DNA from: an uncultured Oribacterium sp.
Lineage (GTDB): Bacteria; Bacillota; Clostridia; Lachnospirales; Lachnospiraceae
Length of the DNA stretch: 64,000 bases
Reading direction: 5' to 3'
Assembly: GCA_934270345.1 (NCBI GenBank)
Contig: CAKQPT010000010.1
Coordinates: forward strand, 10,596 to 74,595
The notes beneath the pieces are model-generated. The model was not told where the DNA came from. It searched no databases and saw nothing but the letters and a program-made list of their open reading frames with translations. The position numbers and the translations under genes are program-made. This document shows, piece after piece, positions 33,517 to 42,467 of the stretch. Position 1 is the stretch's first letter. Every line of letters begins with the position of its first letter.

Positions 33517-34686
33517 ATGAAATATGGATTAGTTGTATATAAGGATACAGATAATATAGGAGATGATATTCTATCATATGCAGCTATGCGGTTTCTGCCA
33601 CGAATTGATTATATCATTGATCGTGAGCAATTAGATGTTTTTTCTCCAGAAAAAAAAGAGATGGTATCTGTTATTATGAATGGCTGGTTTTTATATCATA
33701 AATCCCATTGGCCGCCATCTCCATATATTAATCCTTTGTTTATTGGAATCCACTTTAGCGGAAAAAAATTATTCGGAATCGAAGATGAATATCTTGATGG
33801 ATATGGGAAAAAGTATTTTAAGGATCACGAACCTATTGGGTGCAGAGATAATTATACTTTAAAAAAAATGGAAGCGAGAAATATAAAATCTTACTTTTCA
33901 GGATGCTTGACGTTGACATTGAATCCTTTTCCTGAGGTAGAAAAGAAAAACAAAGACAAGTATATACTGGTAGATGTTTCCGAAGATGTCTTTCGAAAAG
34001 CTACAGATATTGTGGGGAGAGAACGAATAGATTGTATTACACATAATGTTGATGATACATATAGTCGCATGAGCTGGGGAGAACGTAGCACTGTTGTAGA
34101 ATCATATCTAAAAAAATACCAGAGTGCAAAACTTGTTATAACAACACGATTGCATTGTGCACTTCCTTGTCTCGCACTGGGCACGCCGGTGCTTCTATTG
34201 ATGGATGACAACCCAGATGCCAGGGAACGAATGGGAAGCTTTGCTGATTATGTACGCCACTGTTCTTCTCATGAATTTGTGGATAATGCATTATATTGGA
34301 TGGAAGACTTTTCAAACTCTACAAAGTATTTGGAACTTCGAGAGCGTATTGAGGAGGACTGTAAGAGCTTTATCAATCAGTCACAAGCAATTAATGAAGC
34401 TGATATGCTTAGGCGAGTTCCTGAACTGAATAATTATAATCACCTATGGAAAGAACCAACATTGTGGAAGCGAAGTCTTATTCCTGAGGATATGATCATA
34501 ATTAAGAGAACAGAGTGGGATGATCTTTATTGCGAGAAAGAGTGGCTAAATCAGCAACGAAAATATAAAGATCATCGTATAAAAGAACTGGAAGCAAGAA
34601 TAGAGGAACTTGAAAAAGGAAAAGAGTGGCTTGAAGAACATGCGGCAGAACAAGAACGATATATTCACGAGTTGCAAAACAGATAA
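33517..34686 (+). CDS. Polysaccharide pyruvyl transferase-family protein
   Basis: This 389-residue protein starts MKYGLVVYKDTDNIGDD, the N-terminal pattern of the PS_pyruv_trans family. GCRDNYTLKKMEARNI and VITTRLHCALPCLALGTP near 205-225 are the family hallmarks. Such enzymes transfer pyruvate from phosphoenolpyruvate onto sugars as an acidic ketal, adding charge. The last 60 residues form a Glu/Lys-rich coiled coil (LEARIEELEKGKEWLEEH), unusual for the family and perhaps a partner-binding tail. The ribosome binding site TAAGGAG is 13 bases from the ATG, a little far. Confidence 0.8.
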   Translation: MKYGLVVYKDTDNIGDDILSYAAMRFLPRIDYIIDREQLDVFSPEKKEMVSVIMNGWFLYHKSHWPPSPYINPLFIGIHFSGKKLFGIEDEYLDGYGKKYFKDHEPIGCRDNYTLKKMEARNIKSYFSGCLTLTLNPFPEVEKKNKDKYILVDVSEDVFRKATDIVGRERIDCITHNVDDTYSRMSWGERSTVVESYLKKYQSAKLVITTRLHCALPCLALGTPVLLLMDDNPDARERMGSFADYVRHCSSHEFVDNALYWMEDFSNSTKYLELRERIEEDCKSFINQSQAINEADMLRRVPELNNYNHLWKEPTLWKRSLIPEDMIIIKRTEWDDLYCEKEWLNQQRKYKDHRIKELEARIEELEKGKEWLEEHAAEQERYIHELQNR

Positions 34687-34839
34687 TTTCGAGGTGGATA
34701 AATCCCGTTTGCGTTTACTTTGTACTGGCATAGTATTATCCAAAAATGACTGCTATCGATGCAGTACCGGATGAAGAGTGAAATTCAGAATTTAACATTG
34801 CCTGATAGATGAATTAATTATGAGGATGGAGCCGTTACT

Positions 34840-35997
34840 GTGGGAAGCACTAAAACAAGGAGTTCAAATATTGAATTATTAAGAATTATGGGTATGGCAA
34901 TGATCATCATGTACCATATAGGGTGTCATTGCATAATTAATCAACTCACAGACAGAGGCTCAATGGAGAGAATGGGTAATGCGCTGTTTATTTCTCCGGG
35001 GTTTTCAAAGAAACTGCTGCTACTAGATGGTATAAATACGTTAGGAATTATTGGAAATGTGGTGTTCATTCTCATATCTGGCTACTTTATGGCAGGGAAG
35101 GGAAAGAATATAAATTTATTAGATATCGCTGTAAAACTGCTTACGCAACAGGGATTTGCAGCGATAATGCTGGTTGTAGGGTCTACGCTTGTGTACCACC
35201 TTGCAGGGGGAATATTCATACAGATGATGAGTATTACCACCTTTAATAGTATGTCGTGGTATGTTGGATATTACTTTATAATTATCCTTCTTGCGTATTG
35301 TTGTTTGAATGATTATCTCAGCAGACTTAACCAGAAGCGGTATTTGAGCTTTGTTGTTACATTATTTGCAATCACTCAATTGAGCTTTTCAATAGGAATC
35401 CTGGAGGGGTTAGCAGGTGGATTAAGTACGTTGTGCACAGGAATCTTTTTATATTCGCTTGGTGGATATATTAGGAAATTTAATCCACTTCAAAACATAA
35501 AAAGCATTGTGTTTATTTGTGTGATTGCTGTAGTTTTCGGACTTGTATTCTGGTCTAATTACAATGCAACTATGAATAACGTAGAAATGTTTCATCTTAA
35601 CAACTCAACAGATATATTTATACAGAGCATAATTGGATATGGAAACAATAGCATCGTGGTCATTCTGATTGGGTTGAGTTTATTTGAGCTTTTCAGGAGG
35701 CTTAATATTCCAAATAGTAGAGTAATTAACTATATTGGGGCATCTACGCTGATGACGTATTTGATTCATGATAACGATTTTTTCTATAGCATTTGGAATA
35801 CAAAGGATTGGATTACGCTTCTATATAACAATCCAATTGAGTTTATGTTGATTATAACTAAATGGACGATTGCAACATTTGTTGTTGGCGTAATGAGTTA
35901 TACGGCATATGTAATTATTGCAACTCTGTGTTGTAAACATAGAAGCGTATTTTTTAAAAGAAATCTTTCCAGTGAGCATATAAATTGCGCCGAATAA
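34840..35997 (+). CDS. Membrane acyltransferase (AT3 family)
   Basis: The GTG start fits the family N-terminus SSNIELLRIMGMAMIIMYH (the catalytic-type His at the end of segment 1). The protein has 385 residues and about ten membrane segments, and ends with a short basic tail. AT3 proteins use acyl-CoA in the cytoplasm to O-acetylate surface sugars. The 153-bp gap before it holds no other feature I can support. Confidence 0.85.
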   Translation: MGSTKTRSSNIELLRIMGMAMIIMYHIGCHCIINQLTDRGSMERMGNALFISPGFSKKLLLLDGINTLGIIGNVVFILISGYFMAGKGKNINLLDIAVKLLTQQGFAAIMLVVGSTLVYHLAGGIFIQMMSITTFNSMSWYVGYYFIIILLAYCCLNDYLSRLNQKRYLSFVVTLFAITQLSFSIGILEGLAGGLSTLCTGIFLYSLGGYIRKFNPLQNIKSIVFICVIAVVFGLVFWSNYNATMNNVEMFHLNNSTDIFIQSIIGYGNNSIVVILIGLSLFELFRRLNIPNSRVINYIGASTLMTYLIHDNDFFYSIWNTKDWITLLYNNPIEFMLIITKWTIATFVVGVMSYTAYVIIATLCCKHRSVFFKRNLSSEHINCAE

Positions 35998-36085
35998 GAA
36001 AATTGCATCTTCTTGTGAGATGACAGAGGTTTCTTTGGTATATAGAGCGAGGTGATTAAGAAAGCGAACAGAGGGATGGTGATAT

Positions 36086-37144
36086 ATGAGTGTGAAAAAG
36101 AAAGAAAGACTCGCATGGATTGATTATGCAAGAACTTTTGCGATTTTATGTGTTATTATCGTGCATTCTACAGAGGCTGTTTATCCTATAAATGTAGAGA
36201 CATTGACCATGCTGGTGAACCACTCAAGCTGGATTGTAATATCTCTATTTACTTTGGGCAGGTTAGGAGTGCCGATTTTTCTTTTTATTTCAGGCTACTT
36301 ACTTTTGGATAAAGAATATGATGATAAAGGTATCAGAAATTTCTATCGGCATAATTTTTGTCCACTGCTCATTACAACAGAACTTTGGATATTAATATAT
36401 GGTTTGTTTACCATGTGGTACACATCATCGCCATTTAACTTTAAAGATGTGGTGAAGGATGTTCTCTTTTTTCGATTATGCGATATGTCTCATATGTGGT
36501 ATATGCCGATGATTTTAGGAATCTATTTATGGCTTCCATTAATGGCGAAGGTAGTGCGAACGAGCAATATACGATATGTGGAAGTACTAAGTGGATTTGC
36601 TTTTATTATTCTGTTTTGCCTTCCGGTAATAAATGTATTCCGAGATGTTGCAGGAAAAAGTCTGTTAAATTCATATATAGACATGGGTTGTTCAGGTGGA
36701 ATATACGGAATGATGTTACTGTTTGGGTACTACGTAAAAAAAGGAGAGTTTGATTCTGTTCCAACTCCTCTTATTTCAGTTACCGGAATCGCTTCTTTTG
36801 GGCTGACGGTGTATACACAGTATTATTCAAATGCGCATGGTGTAAATTATGCAGTATGGTATAATTCGGCCAGCTTGGTGATCTGCTCGCTTGCTGTCTT
36901 TATATTGCTTGCAAGGTTGAGCCTAAAACGAAATAGGCTGATTGAGCAGATTTCGATATTGAGCTTTGGTATTTATCTGATTCATAATATGGTATTGAAG
37001 GTGTTGCTTCATTATCTTTCTTATAATGTAACGATGCTGAAAATAGGTATCATTATGGTTCTGACATTTCTTATAACATATGGTATCGTGTATATTATAA
37101 GTTGTTTTAAAATATCAAAGCATCTCTTATTGATTAAAAAGTAA
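36086..37144 (+). CDS. Membrane acyltransferase (AT3 family), second copy
   Basis: This 352-residue protein begins RLAWIDYARTFAILCVIIVHS, the AT3 pattern with Asp and His, followed by about ten membrane segments (FLFISGYLLLDKE is typical). It is only distantly similar to the acyltransferase just upstream, so it is not a recent duplicate. It probably O-acylates a second position or sugar. It ends 13 bases before a GC-rich repeat and a broken gene. Confidence 0.85.
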   Translation: MSVKKKERLAWIDYARTFAILCVIIVHSTEAVYPINVETLTMLVNHSSWIVISLFTLGRLGVPIFLFISGYLLLDKEYDDKGIRNFYRHNFCPLLITTELWILIYGLFTMWYTSSPFNFKDVVKDVLFFRLCDMSHMWYMPMILGIYLWLPLMAKVVRTSNIRYVEVLSGFAFIILFCLPVINVFRDVAGKSLLNSYIDMGCSGGIYGMMLLFGYYVKKGEFDSVPTPLISVTGIASFGLTVYTQYYSNAHGVNYAVWYNSASLVICSLAVFILLARLSLKRNRLIEQISILSFGIYLIHNMVLKVLLHYLSYNVTMLKIGIIMVLTFLITYGIVYIISCFKISKHLLLIKK

Positions 37145-37156
37145 TGACTAGATGGG

Positions 37157-37201
37157 AAGACTGGTGGGGCCACGACATTGGGGCCAGGCCCCGGGAAGAA
37201 A
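37157..37201. repeat. GC-rich 45-bp repeat, left copy
   Basis: GAAGACTGGTGGGGCCA, CGACATTGGGGCCA and GGCCCCGGGAAGAAA run in order. The copy at 40125-40154 has the first and last blocks but lacks the middle 14 bases, as if deleted between the two GGGGCCA direct repeats. A partial third copy (TACATTGGTGCCAGGC) lies near 40243-40258. The core GGGGCCAGGCCCC is palindromic. Confidence 0.65.
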
Positions 37202-37390
37202 TATGTTTTTTCCTTTTCGACTTCATGGCTTTATTCCTATTATTTCGGAGGGGATCCTGCGCAGCTTCTGACGATGGGGAAGGCATGGTATCTGGGGAAG
37301 CTTCCGTATGTTGACATGTTTGATCATAAGGGTCCGTTTATTTTTATAGTTGTTTTGGATGCATTGAAGCTAAGGAGGATGTTGATTTGA
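37202..37390 (+). pseudogene. Fragment of a GT39/ArnT-like membrane glycosyltransferase
   Basis: About 60 codons read SFSTSWLYSYYFGGDPAQLL and then GKLPYVDMFDHKGPFIF. This is the conserved first periplasmic loop of GT39-type polyprenol-dependent glycosyltransferases, which are normally 450-600 residues. The frame then ends and no continuation is seen in any frame, so only a short internal piece remains, probably after cassette replacement. Confidence 0.65.
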
Positions 37391-37498
37391 CTGAGCTTCA
37401 ATCCGGCAAGCCGGATGAGCTCACGATACTTGGTTATAAATGATGACCTCCTTCGTAATGAATTTACGTTGCAAAGCGTATGAATTCATTATAAAGAG

Positions 37499-37613
37499 AA
37501 TCGGTATCATCTGTCCGTAATCGCGGTATCCGAATCCCAGAACCGCGGTATCGCCGAAAACGGAACAGCGGTACTGCGTCACCAGAATGGCGGTTCAGAA
37601 TCGTCAGGAATAC
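37499..37613. repeat. Five tandem 22-23-bp repeats (IS-end-like)
   Basis: CGGTA (or CGGTT) boxes at 37502, 37524, 37546, 37569 and 37591 step by 22, 22, 23 and 22 bp. Units resemble CGCGGTATCCGAATCCCAGAA. Multiple short terminal repeats of this size are typical transposase-binding ends of IS21-type elements, but no transposase gene is near, so this is at most a remnant. Confidence 0.6.
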
Positions 37614-37634
37614 TCATACTGATAATTTAGCGAA

Positions 37635-38615
37635 ATGAATATACCTACATTATACATAGTTATCCCTTGCTATAATGAAGAGACTGTACTTCCGATTTCG
37701 TCAGAGCTTTTTTTATCGGAAATACAGTTACTGGTTAAAGAGGGAAAAATAAATAACAGCAGTAGAATTGTATTTGTAAATGATGGCAGCAGGGATTCCA
37801 CCTGGGATATCATTAAGGATTTAGCCCAGAAAGATGAACATTTTTCTGGGCTTTGTCTGAGTAGAAATCGCGGGCATCAGAATGCGGTTTTGGCAGGACT
37901 GATGGACTCGAAGGATAAGTGCGACATTACCATTTCAATCGATTGCGATGGTCAGGATGATATTAGGGCGATGGAAGAAATGGTAGATCGGTATCGTGAG
38001 GGCTTTGATGTTGTTTATGGCGTGCGGAGTAAGCGTGATACAGATACATTCTTTAAGCGCTTTACTGCGGAGAACTTCTATAAGCTGATGAATGCTATGG
38101 GAGCAGAGGTCGTCTATAACCATGCGGATTATCGTTTGATGTCCTCTCGCGTGTTGAATGAATTTGCGAAATTTGAAGAGGTGAATTTGTTTCTCAGAGG
38201 TATGGTTCCGCTGGTGGGATTCAAGAGCACGACCGTATATTACGAACGACATGAGAGACTGGCTGGTGAAAGCCACTATCCACTGAGGAAGATGTTGGCG
38301 CTGGCTTTTGATGGTATTACTAGTCTTAGTACGAAACCACTCAGCTTGATTACGGATTTTGGCTTTTTAGTTGCTGGTATTAGTTTTATCGGCATTCTGT
38401 ATGCGATCGTTTCGTTTTTTCAAGGGGCTACGGTATCTGGCTGGGCCAGCATGATATGTATTATATGTTTACTGGGTGGAATTCAGCTGATTTGCCTCGG
38501 CGTCATCGGCCAGTACATCGGTAAGATTTATATGGAAGTGAAGCATAGACCGAGGTATATCATAAGCGAGCGAACGGAAGCATCTACATATTCAAGGGGA
38601 CAAGAAAATGGTTAA
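37635..38615 (+). CDS. GT2 glycosyltransferase, polyprenyl-phosphate type (GtrB-like)
   Basis: This 326-residue protein begins IPTLYIVIPCYNEETVLP. It has FVNDGSRDST, SRNRGHQNAVLAG and IDCDGQDD (acidic metal motif near 98), plus two C-terminal membrane segments (about 235-260 and 270-295). This matches GtrB/DPM1-like enzymes making polyprenyl-phosphate-sugar. It overlaps the next membrane protein by 8 bases, the usual GtrB plus GtrC-type pairing for adding side-branch sugars outside the membrane. Confidence 0.87.
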   Translation: MNIPTLYIVIPCYNEETVLPISSELFLSEIQLLVKEGKINNSSRIVFVNDGSRDSTWDIIKDLAQKDEHFSGLCLSRNRGHQNAVLAGLMDSKDKCDITISIDCDGQDDIRAMEEMVDRYREGFDVVYGVRSKRDTDTFFKRFTAENFYKLMNAMGAEVVYNHADYRLMSSRVLNEFAKFEEVNLFLRGMVPLVGFKSTTVYYERHERLAGESHYPLRKMLALAFDGITSLSTKPLSLITDFGFLVAGISFIGILYAIVSFFQGATVSGWASMICIICLLGGIQLICLGVIGQYIGKIYMEVKHRPRYIISERTEASTYSRGQENG

Positions 38616-40095
38616 ATACTTACAGAAAAACATACAGAAACTACTTCTGATCTTATTATTTATCAGCTTGTTTATCTTTTATAGCAGGATTGTGCCGATC
38701 GTTCCATTTGATACAGATGACTGGTGCTATATGGGATATTATAGACTTCCTTTTCCGATATGGGGGGATTGGAATCCGTCAAGAATACTTCCGGAAGTAT
38801 TGATGCCGTATGTGTCGATTTTTGCGGCTCGTGTTATTTATCCTGTGATGGGTGATTATTTTGGCTCGATCACATTGATGTATGCCTTCGTGGTTACTGC
38901 TTTTATATCCATCTTATGCGTTCAACTTTACCATCTCGCAGAGTCTTTAGGAACATCGAAGACTGCAGCGGTTTTACTAACGGTTTTATGGGGGATTTTG
39001 CATTTTGCACTGCTGGCAGGAAATGAATCGGGGAATACCTGGTTATGGGGCAGTATATCCGCTACGAACTATTTCTATTATGCTATTCCGGCTTTACTAA
39101 ACGAAGCAATTGTAATCTATCTAATTAGGAAAAAGGGAACAGCACTTTCGTTGCCTGTTAAAATACTTCTGTGTATTCTTTGCTACTTCGGTGTTTTTTC
39201 AAATCTCTTTCCGGCGGTAGTTCTGCCTGCGTATGCTGGTATGGAGATATTATTTTCTTTTGGAAAGTGGCTAGTGGCACCAAAAGACAAGAAAAACAGT
39301 TTCTTCAAATTGATTAAAAACGAATGGTTGAATTTGTATATTTGCATTCTGTTTCTAATCAGTGCGGTTTTTGAAATGTCTGGTGGCAGAGCGGAAGACT
39401 TTTCTGGATATAAGTTTAAGGAAGTTGCAGATTCTTTACAGTTGGTTTTTAAAAATGCAAATAAGTGGTCTGTGGTATCACTGCTAATACTTGCCGCATA
39501 TTCACTGATTAATGTTTTTAAAAAAGGAAATTCTAAATCTGTAAATAGAGAAAGAATATATACCGTTGTGGCGTATGTAGGAGCTTTCCTGATCGTATTG
39601 ATTTTTAATATTCTGTTATGCGCGAGAACCTCGGCATGGTATATCAAAAGACAGGATGTTTTAATCGGCATCGTTTTTTATTTGCTGTTGGCGCTATTTT
39701 CGCTGACTGGCTGGATGTTTACAGTATCTTCGAGAAAGAAACTGAACTATATAGTTCTGATTATATGCATTTTACTAAATGTTCTGGTATTCGGAAAATA
39801 TAACCGTAACTTCTATCAGCCAACGAATACACTTGGAATTTCGCCTGATATTTGTCGACAGATTGATGAAGATATTTTGTGTCAGATTACGGATGAAGTA
39901 TCAGCTAAAAAGAACCAAATGGATTTGCATGTGCCTCAATTCACTAATGCGGATAATTGGCCTATTGCTACATATGCGGGAGGTCCATATGGCCGTTTTT
40001 CATATACATTATGGCGACATGGTATTATCAAAAAGTCCATCAATATTACTGTGGTACCAGATCAGGCGAAAAACGCTGAGTATGGTGTATGGTGA
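38608..40095 (+). CDS. Polytopic membrane protein (DUF6056/GtrC-like, putative sugar transferase)
   Basis: This 495-residue protein has about ten to eleven hydrophobic segments. The first periplasmic loop has PFDTDDWCYMGYY with acidic residues, as in GT-C enzymes, and the C-terminal 80 residues are soluble and outside. It is translationally coupled to the GtrB-like gene, so the best guess is that it transfers the polyprenyl-linked sugar onto the glycan. Family assignment is from topology and context, not from a clear motif. Confidence 0.65.
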   Translation: MVKYLQKNIQKLLLILLFISLFIFYSRIVPIVPFDTDDWCYMGYYRLPFPIWGDWNPSRILPEVLMPYVSIFAARVIYPVMGDYFGSITLMYAFVVTAFISILCVQLYHLAESLGTSKTAAVLLTVLWGILHFALLAGNESGNTWLWGSISATNYFYYAIPALLNEAIVIYLIRKKGTALSLPVKILLCILCYFGVFSNLFPAVVLPAYAGMEILFSFGKWLVAPKDKKNSFFKLIKNEWLNLYICILFLISAVFEMSGGRAEDFSGYKFKEVADSLQLVFKNANKWSVVSLLILAAYSLINVFKKGNSKSVNRERIYTVVAYVGAFLIVLIFNILLCARTSAWYIKRQDVLIGIVFYLLLALFSLTGWMFTVSSRKKLNYIVLIICILLNVLVFGKYNRNFYQPTNTLGISPDICRQIDEDILCQITDEVSAKKNQMDLHVPQFTNADNWPIATYAGGPYGRFSYTLWRHGIIKKSINITVVPDQAKNAEYGVW

Positions 40096-40098
40096 ATA

Positions 40099-40118
40099 GA
40101 AGCCCCTTACGGGGCTTC
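40099..40118 (+). terminator. Short GC hairpin after the membrane protein gene
   Basis: GAAGCCCC-TTAC-GGGGCTTC is a perfect stem 3 bases after the stop, but no T run follows, so termination would be weak or Rho-dependent. Confidence 0.4.
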
Positions 40119-40124
40119 ATATGA

Positions 40125-40154
40125 AGGCTGGCGGGGCCAGGCCCCTGGAAGAAA
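40125..40154. repeat. GC-rich repeat, right copy
   Basis: This is the direct repeat of the element at 37157-37201, with 14 central bases missing. The two copies bracket a 2.9-kb module holding the GT39 fragment, the 22-bp repeats and the GtrB/GtrC-like pair. Confidence 0.65.
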
Positions 40155-40322
40155 GAATAAACAAATCCTAAAATATTTATAAAACGCGTAATGAGACTTC
40201 GGTGTGATGATTGGCGGGATTCGAAAGATAGCGCGATGCGACTACATTGGTGCCAGGCAAGAGAATTTCATTAACATTAAAAATAGATTTAAAATTGTTT
40301 TTTATTTAAGAGGATATAATCA

Positions 40323-41480
40323 ATGGCAAAATATGATTATCTGGTAGTGGGTGCCGGCCTGTACGGCGCGGTGTTTGCGCATGAGGCGCGGAAGGCGGGG
40401 AAGTCGGTGCTGGTGATCGATCGGCGTCCGAACATCGCCGGTAATGTCTATACGGAGGATGTGGAGGGCATCCATGTGCATAAGTATGGCGCGCACATCT
40501 TCCACACGAACGACACGGAGGTCTGGAACTACGTGCAGCAGTTCGCGACCTTCAACCGCTTCACGAATTCGCCGGTAGCGAACTACCACGGCGAGCTGTA
40601 TTCGCTGCCGTTCAATATGTACACCTTCAACCGCATGTGGGGCGTGGTGACGCCGGAGGAAGCGGCGGCGAAGATCGACGAGCAGAAGCGGGATTACATC
40701 GCGCGGAAGCAGGCGGAGCGCGGGCTTGCGGCGGACGCGCCGTTTGAGCCGCAGAACCTCGAGGAGCAGGCGATTTCGCTGATCGGTGTGGATATTTACG
40801 AGAAGCTCATCAAGGGCTACACCGAGAAGCAGTGGGGCCGTCCGTGCACGGAACTCCCGTCCTTCATCATCAAGCGCCTGCCAGTGCGCCTCACCTTCGA
40901 CAACAATTATTTTAACGCACTCTACCAGGGCATTCCGGTCGGGGGCTATACGCAGATGGTGGCGAACATGCTGGACGGCATCGAGGTGGAGCTCGGTGTG
41001 GATTACCTCGCGGAGAAGGCGAAGTATGATGCGCTCGCGGAGAAGGTGGTGTACACCGGTGCGATCGACGCGTACTTCGGCTACCAGCTCGGCACGCTCG
41101 AGTACCGTTCGGTGCGCTTCGAGACGGAGCTGCTCGATCAGCCGAATTTCCAGGGCAATGCGGCTGTCAACTACACCGATCGCGAGACGCCATGGACCCG
41201 GATCATCGAGCACAAGTGGTTCGAGTTCGGCAAGGACGCGGAGGGTCGGGACCTTCCGAAGACCGTGATCTCCCGCGAGTTTTCGAGCGAGTGGAAGCCG
41301 GGCGATGAGCCGTACTATCCGGTCAATGATGAGAAAAACGGCGCGCTCTATCAGGCGTATAAGAAGCTGGCAGACAGCGAGACGCGCGTGATCTTCGGTG
41401 GCCGTCTCGGCGAGTACAAGTACTATGACATGGATAAGGTGATCGCATCGGCACTTGAGATGAGCCGGCGGGAATTGTAA
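40323..41480 (+). CDS. glf: UDP-galactopyranose mutase, copy 1
   Basis: This 385-residue flavoenzyme converts UDP-galactopyranose to UDP-galactofuranose, the donor for galactofuranose in surface glycans. The FAD-binding motif VVGAGLYGAVFAHEA starts at residue 7; HKYGAHIFHTN, FNMYTFNRMWG and YTGAIDAYFGY are Glf hallmarks. The length is close to normal. A second gene at 47981-49138 encodes exactly the same protein. Over bases 40482-41392 the two are identical; 15 synonymous differences lie only in the two ends. The 3' flank holds a broken nucleotidyltransferase gene. High-GC codon use sets it apart from the AT-rich genes on its left. Confidence 0.95.
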   Translation: MAKYDYLVVGAGLYGAVFAHEARKAGKSVLVIDRRPNIAGNVYTEDVEGIHVHKYGAHIFHTNDTEVWNYVQQFATFNRFTNSPVANYHGELYSLPFNMYTFNRMWGVVTPEEAAAKIDEQKRDYIARKQAERGLAADAPFEPQNLEEQAISLIGVDIYEKLIKGYTEKQWGRPCTELPSFIIKRLPVRLTFDNNYFNALYQGIPVGGYTQMVANMLDGIEVELGVDYLAEKAKYDALAEKVVYTGAIDAYFGYQLGTLEYRSVRFETELLDQPNFQGNAAVNYTDRETPWTRIIEHKWFEFGKDAEGRDLPKTVISREFSSEWKPGDEPYYPVNDEKNGALYQAYKKLADSETRVIFGGRLGEYKYYDMDKVIASALEMSRREL

Positions 41481-41483
41481 AGG

Positions 41484-41824
41484 ATAATGGCAGACGGCGT
41501 AGCTGTGGATGTCGATTCTCTGGTTTCAATGAATATGTGGGGATTGACGCCGGGACGCCGGACTTCCTCACGACACTGGAGGGTGGCTTCAGAGAATTCT
41601 TCGAAAAGGAAGTGTCGGGTAATCCGCTGAAGGCGGAGTATCTGATTCCGATTTTTATCGGAGAACTGCTGAAGCAGGGAAAGATGTCCGTGAAGGTCCT
41701 GAAAACCGATGATACATGGTATGGAATGACCTATCACGAGGATGTTGCAGCGGTGAAGGACAGCTTTAAGAAGATGCTGGAGAAAGGCGTGTATAAGACA
41801 GATCTGTTCAGTGATTTGGTATAG
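41484..41824 (+). pseudogene. 3' remnant of a sugar-phosphate nucleotidyltransferase gene
   Basis: The frame starting at 41484 gives ADGVAVDVDSLVSMNMWGLTP. After a frameshift near 41540 it continues with DFLTTLEGGFREFFEKEV and LIPIFIGELLKQGKMSVKVL to KTDLFSDLV. This is the C-terminal third of a NTP-transferase-type pyrophosphorylase. The N-terminal catalytic part is absent; the glf stop lies just upstream. It is a decayed piece, not a gene. Confidence 0.7.
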
Positions 41825-41832
41825 ACCGGTAG

Positions 41833-41906
41833 CGAAGCCCTGAAGTGGGCGGGGCATTAAACTTCTGGTGAGCTGAGCCCCTGGCGAGGGCTTCGCCTGT
41901 TTTGAA
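41833..41906. terminator. Long hairpin after the remnant
   Basis: GCGAAGCCCT (41833-41842) pairs with AGGGCTTCGC (41897-41906), with an inner GGGGC/GCCCC pair. A short T run (CTGTTTTG) follows. Confidence 0.45.
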
Positions 41907-42068
41907 ACGACATATAGATAAAGATGGAAATAGTCGACAGGCGAAAATTGAAATTGAAAGTATAGAGTGGTGGTCGCCTGCATTGCCCGAAGGGCAGGGA
42001 GCGAGAACGACTGGGAGTGAGTCTGATGGATTTGATTTTTCAAGCATTAATGATGGCGAACTTTGATT

Positions 42069-42467
42069 ATGAATGAAAGCCTGTGGATTACACAGAAGGC
42101 GATGGCTGAATTGTTTGGAGTGCAGGTTCCGGCTATCAGCAAACACCTGAAAAAAATATTTGAGGAGGGTGAATTAGACGAGAAAGTGGTTGTTTCCAAA
42201 ATGGAAATAACCAGCCCACATGGAGCCATACCTGGAAAAACGCAGTCCGGAGAGGCTATGTTTTATAATCTTGATGCTATTATTTCTGTCGGATACAGAG
42301 TGAATTCAAAAAAGGCTACGAGATTCAGAACGATCAGCCGGCCGACGGCTTATGGAGAGTATGCACCATATCACTTTGTGGATACGGGTTATGGAAGAGA
42401 TGAGGGATGGAAAGGTGCTGAAGCTGCACCTGGAGCTGATGTACGAGCTGGAGGAAGCGCAGCGTGA
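42069..42467 (+). pseudogene. Truncated RhuM-family protein gene
   Basis: The first about 90 codons match the RhuM family N-terminus (WITQKAMAELFGVQVPAISK, EEGELDEKVVVSKMEIT, NLDAIISVGYRVNSKKATRF). The match stops abruptly where relatives continue with a long C-terminal domain (total normally 330 residues or more), and the frame runs on into sequence that encodes another protein in a different frame. RhuM proteins occur in islands and near restriction systems; this one is a broken remnant. Confidence 0.7.
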
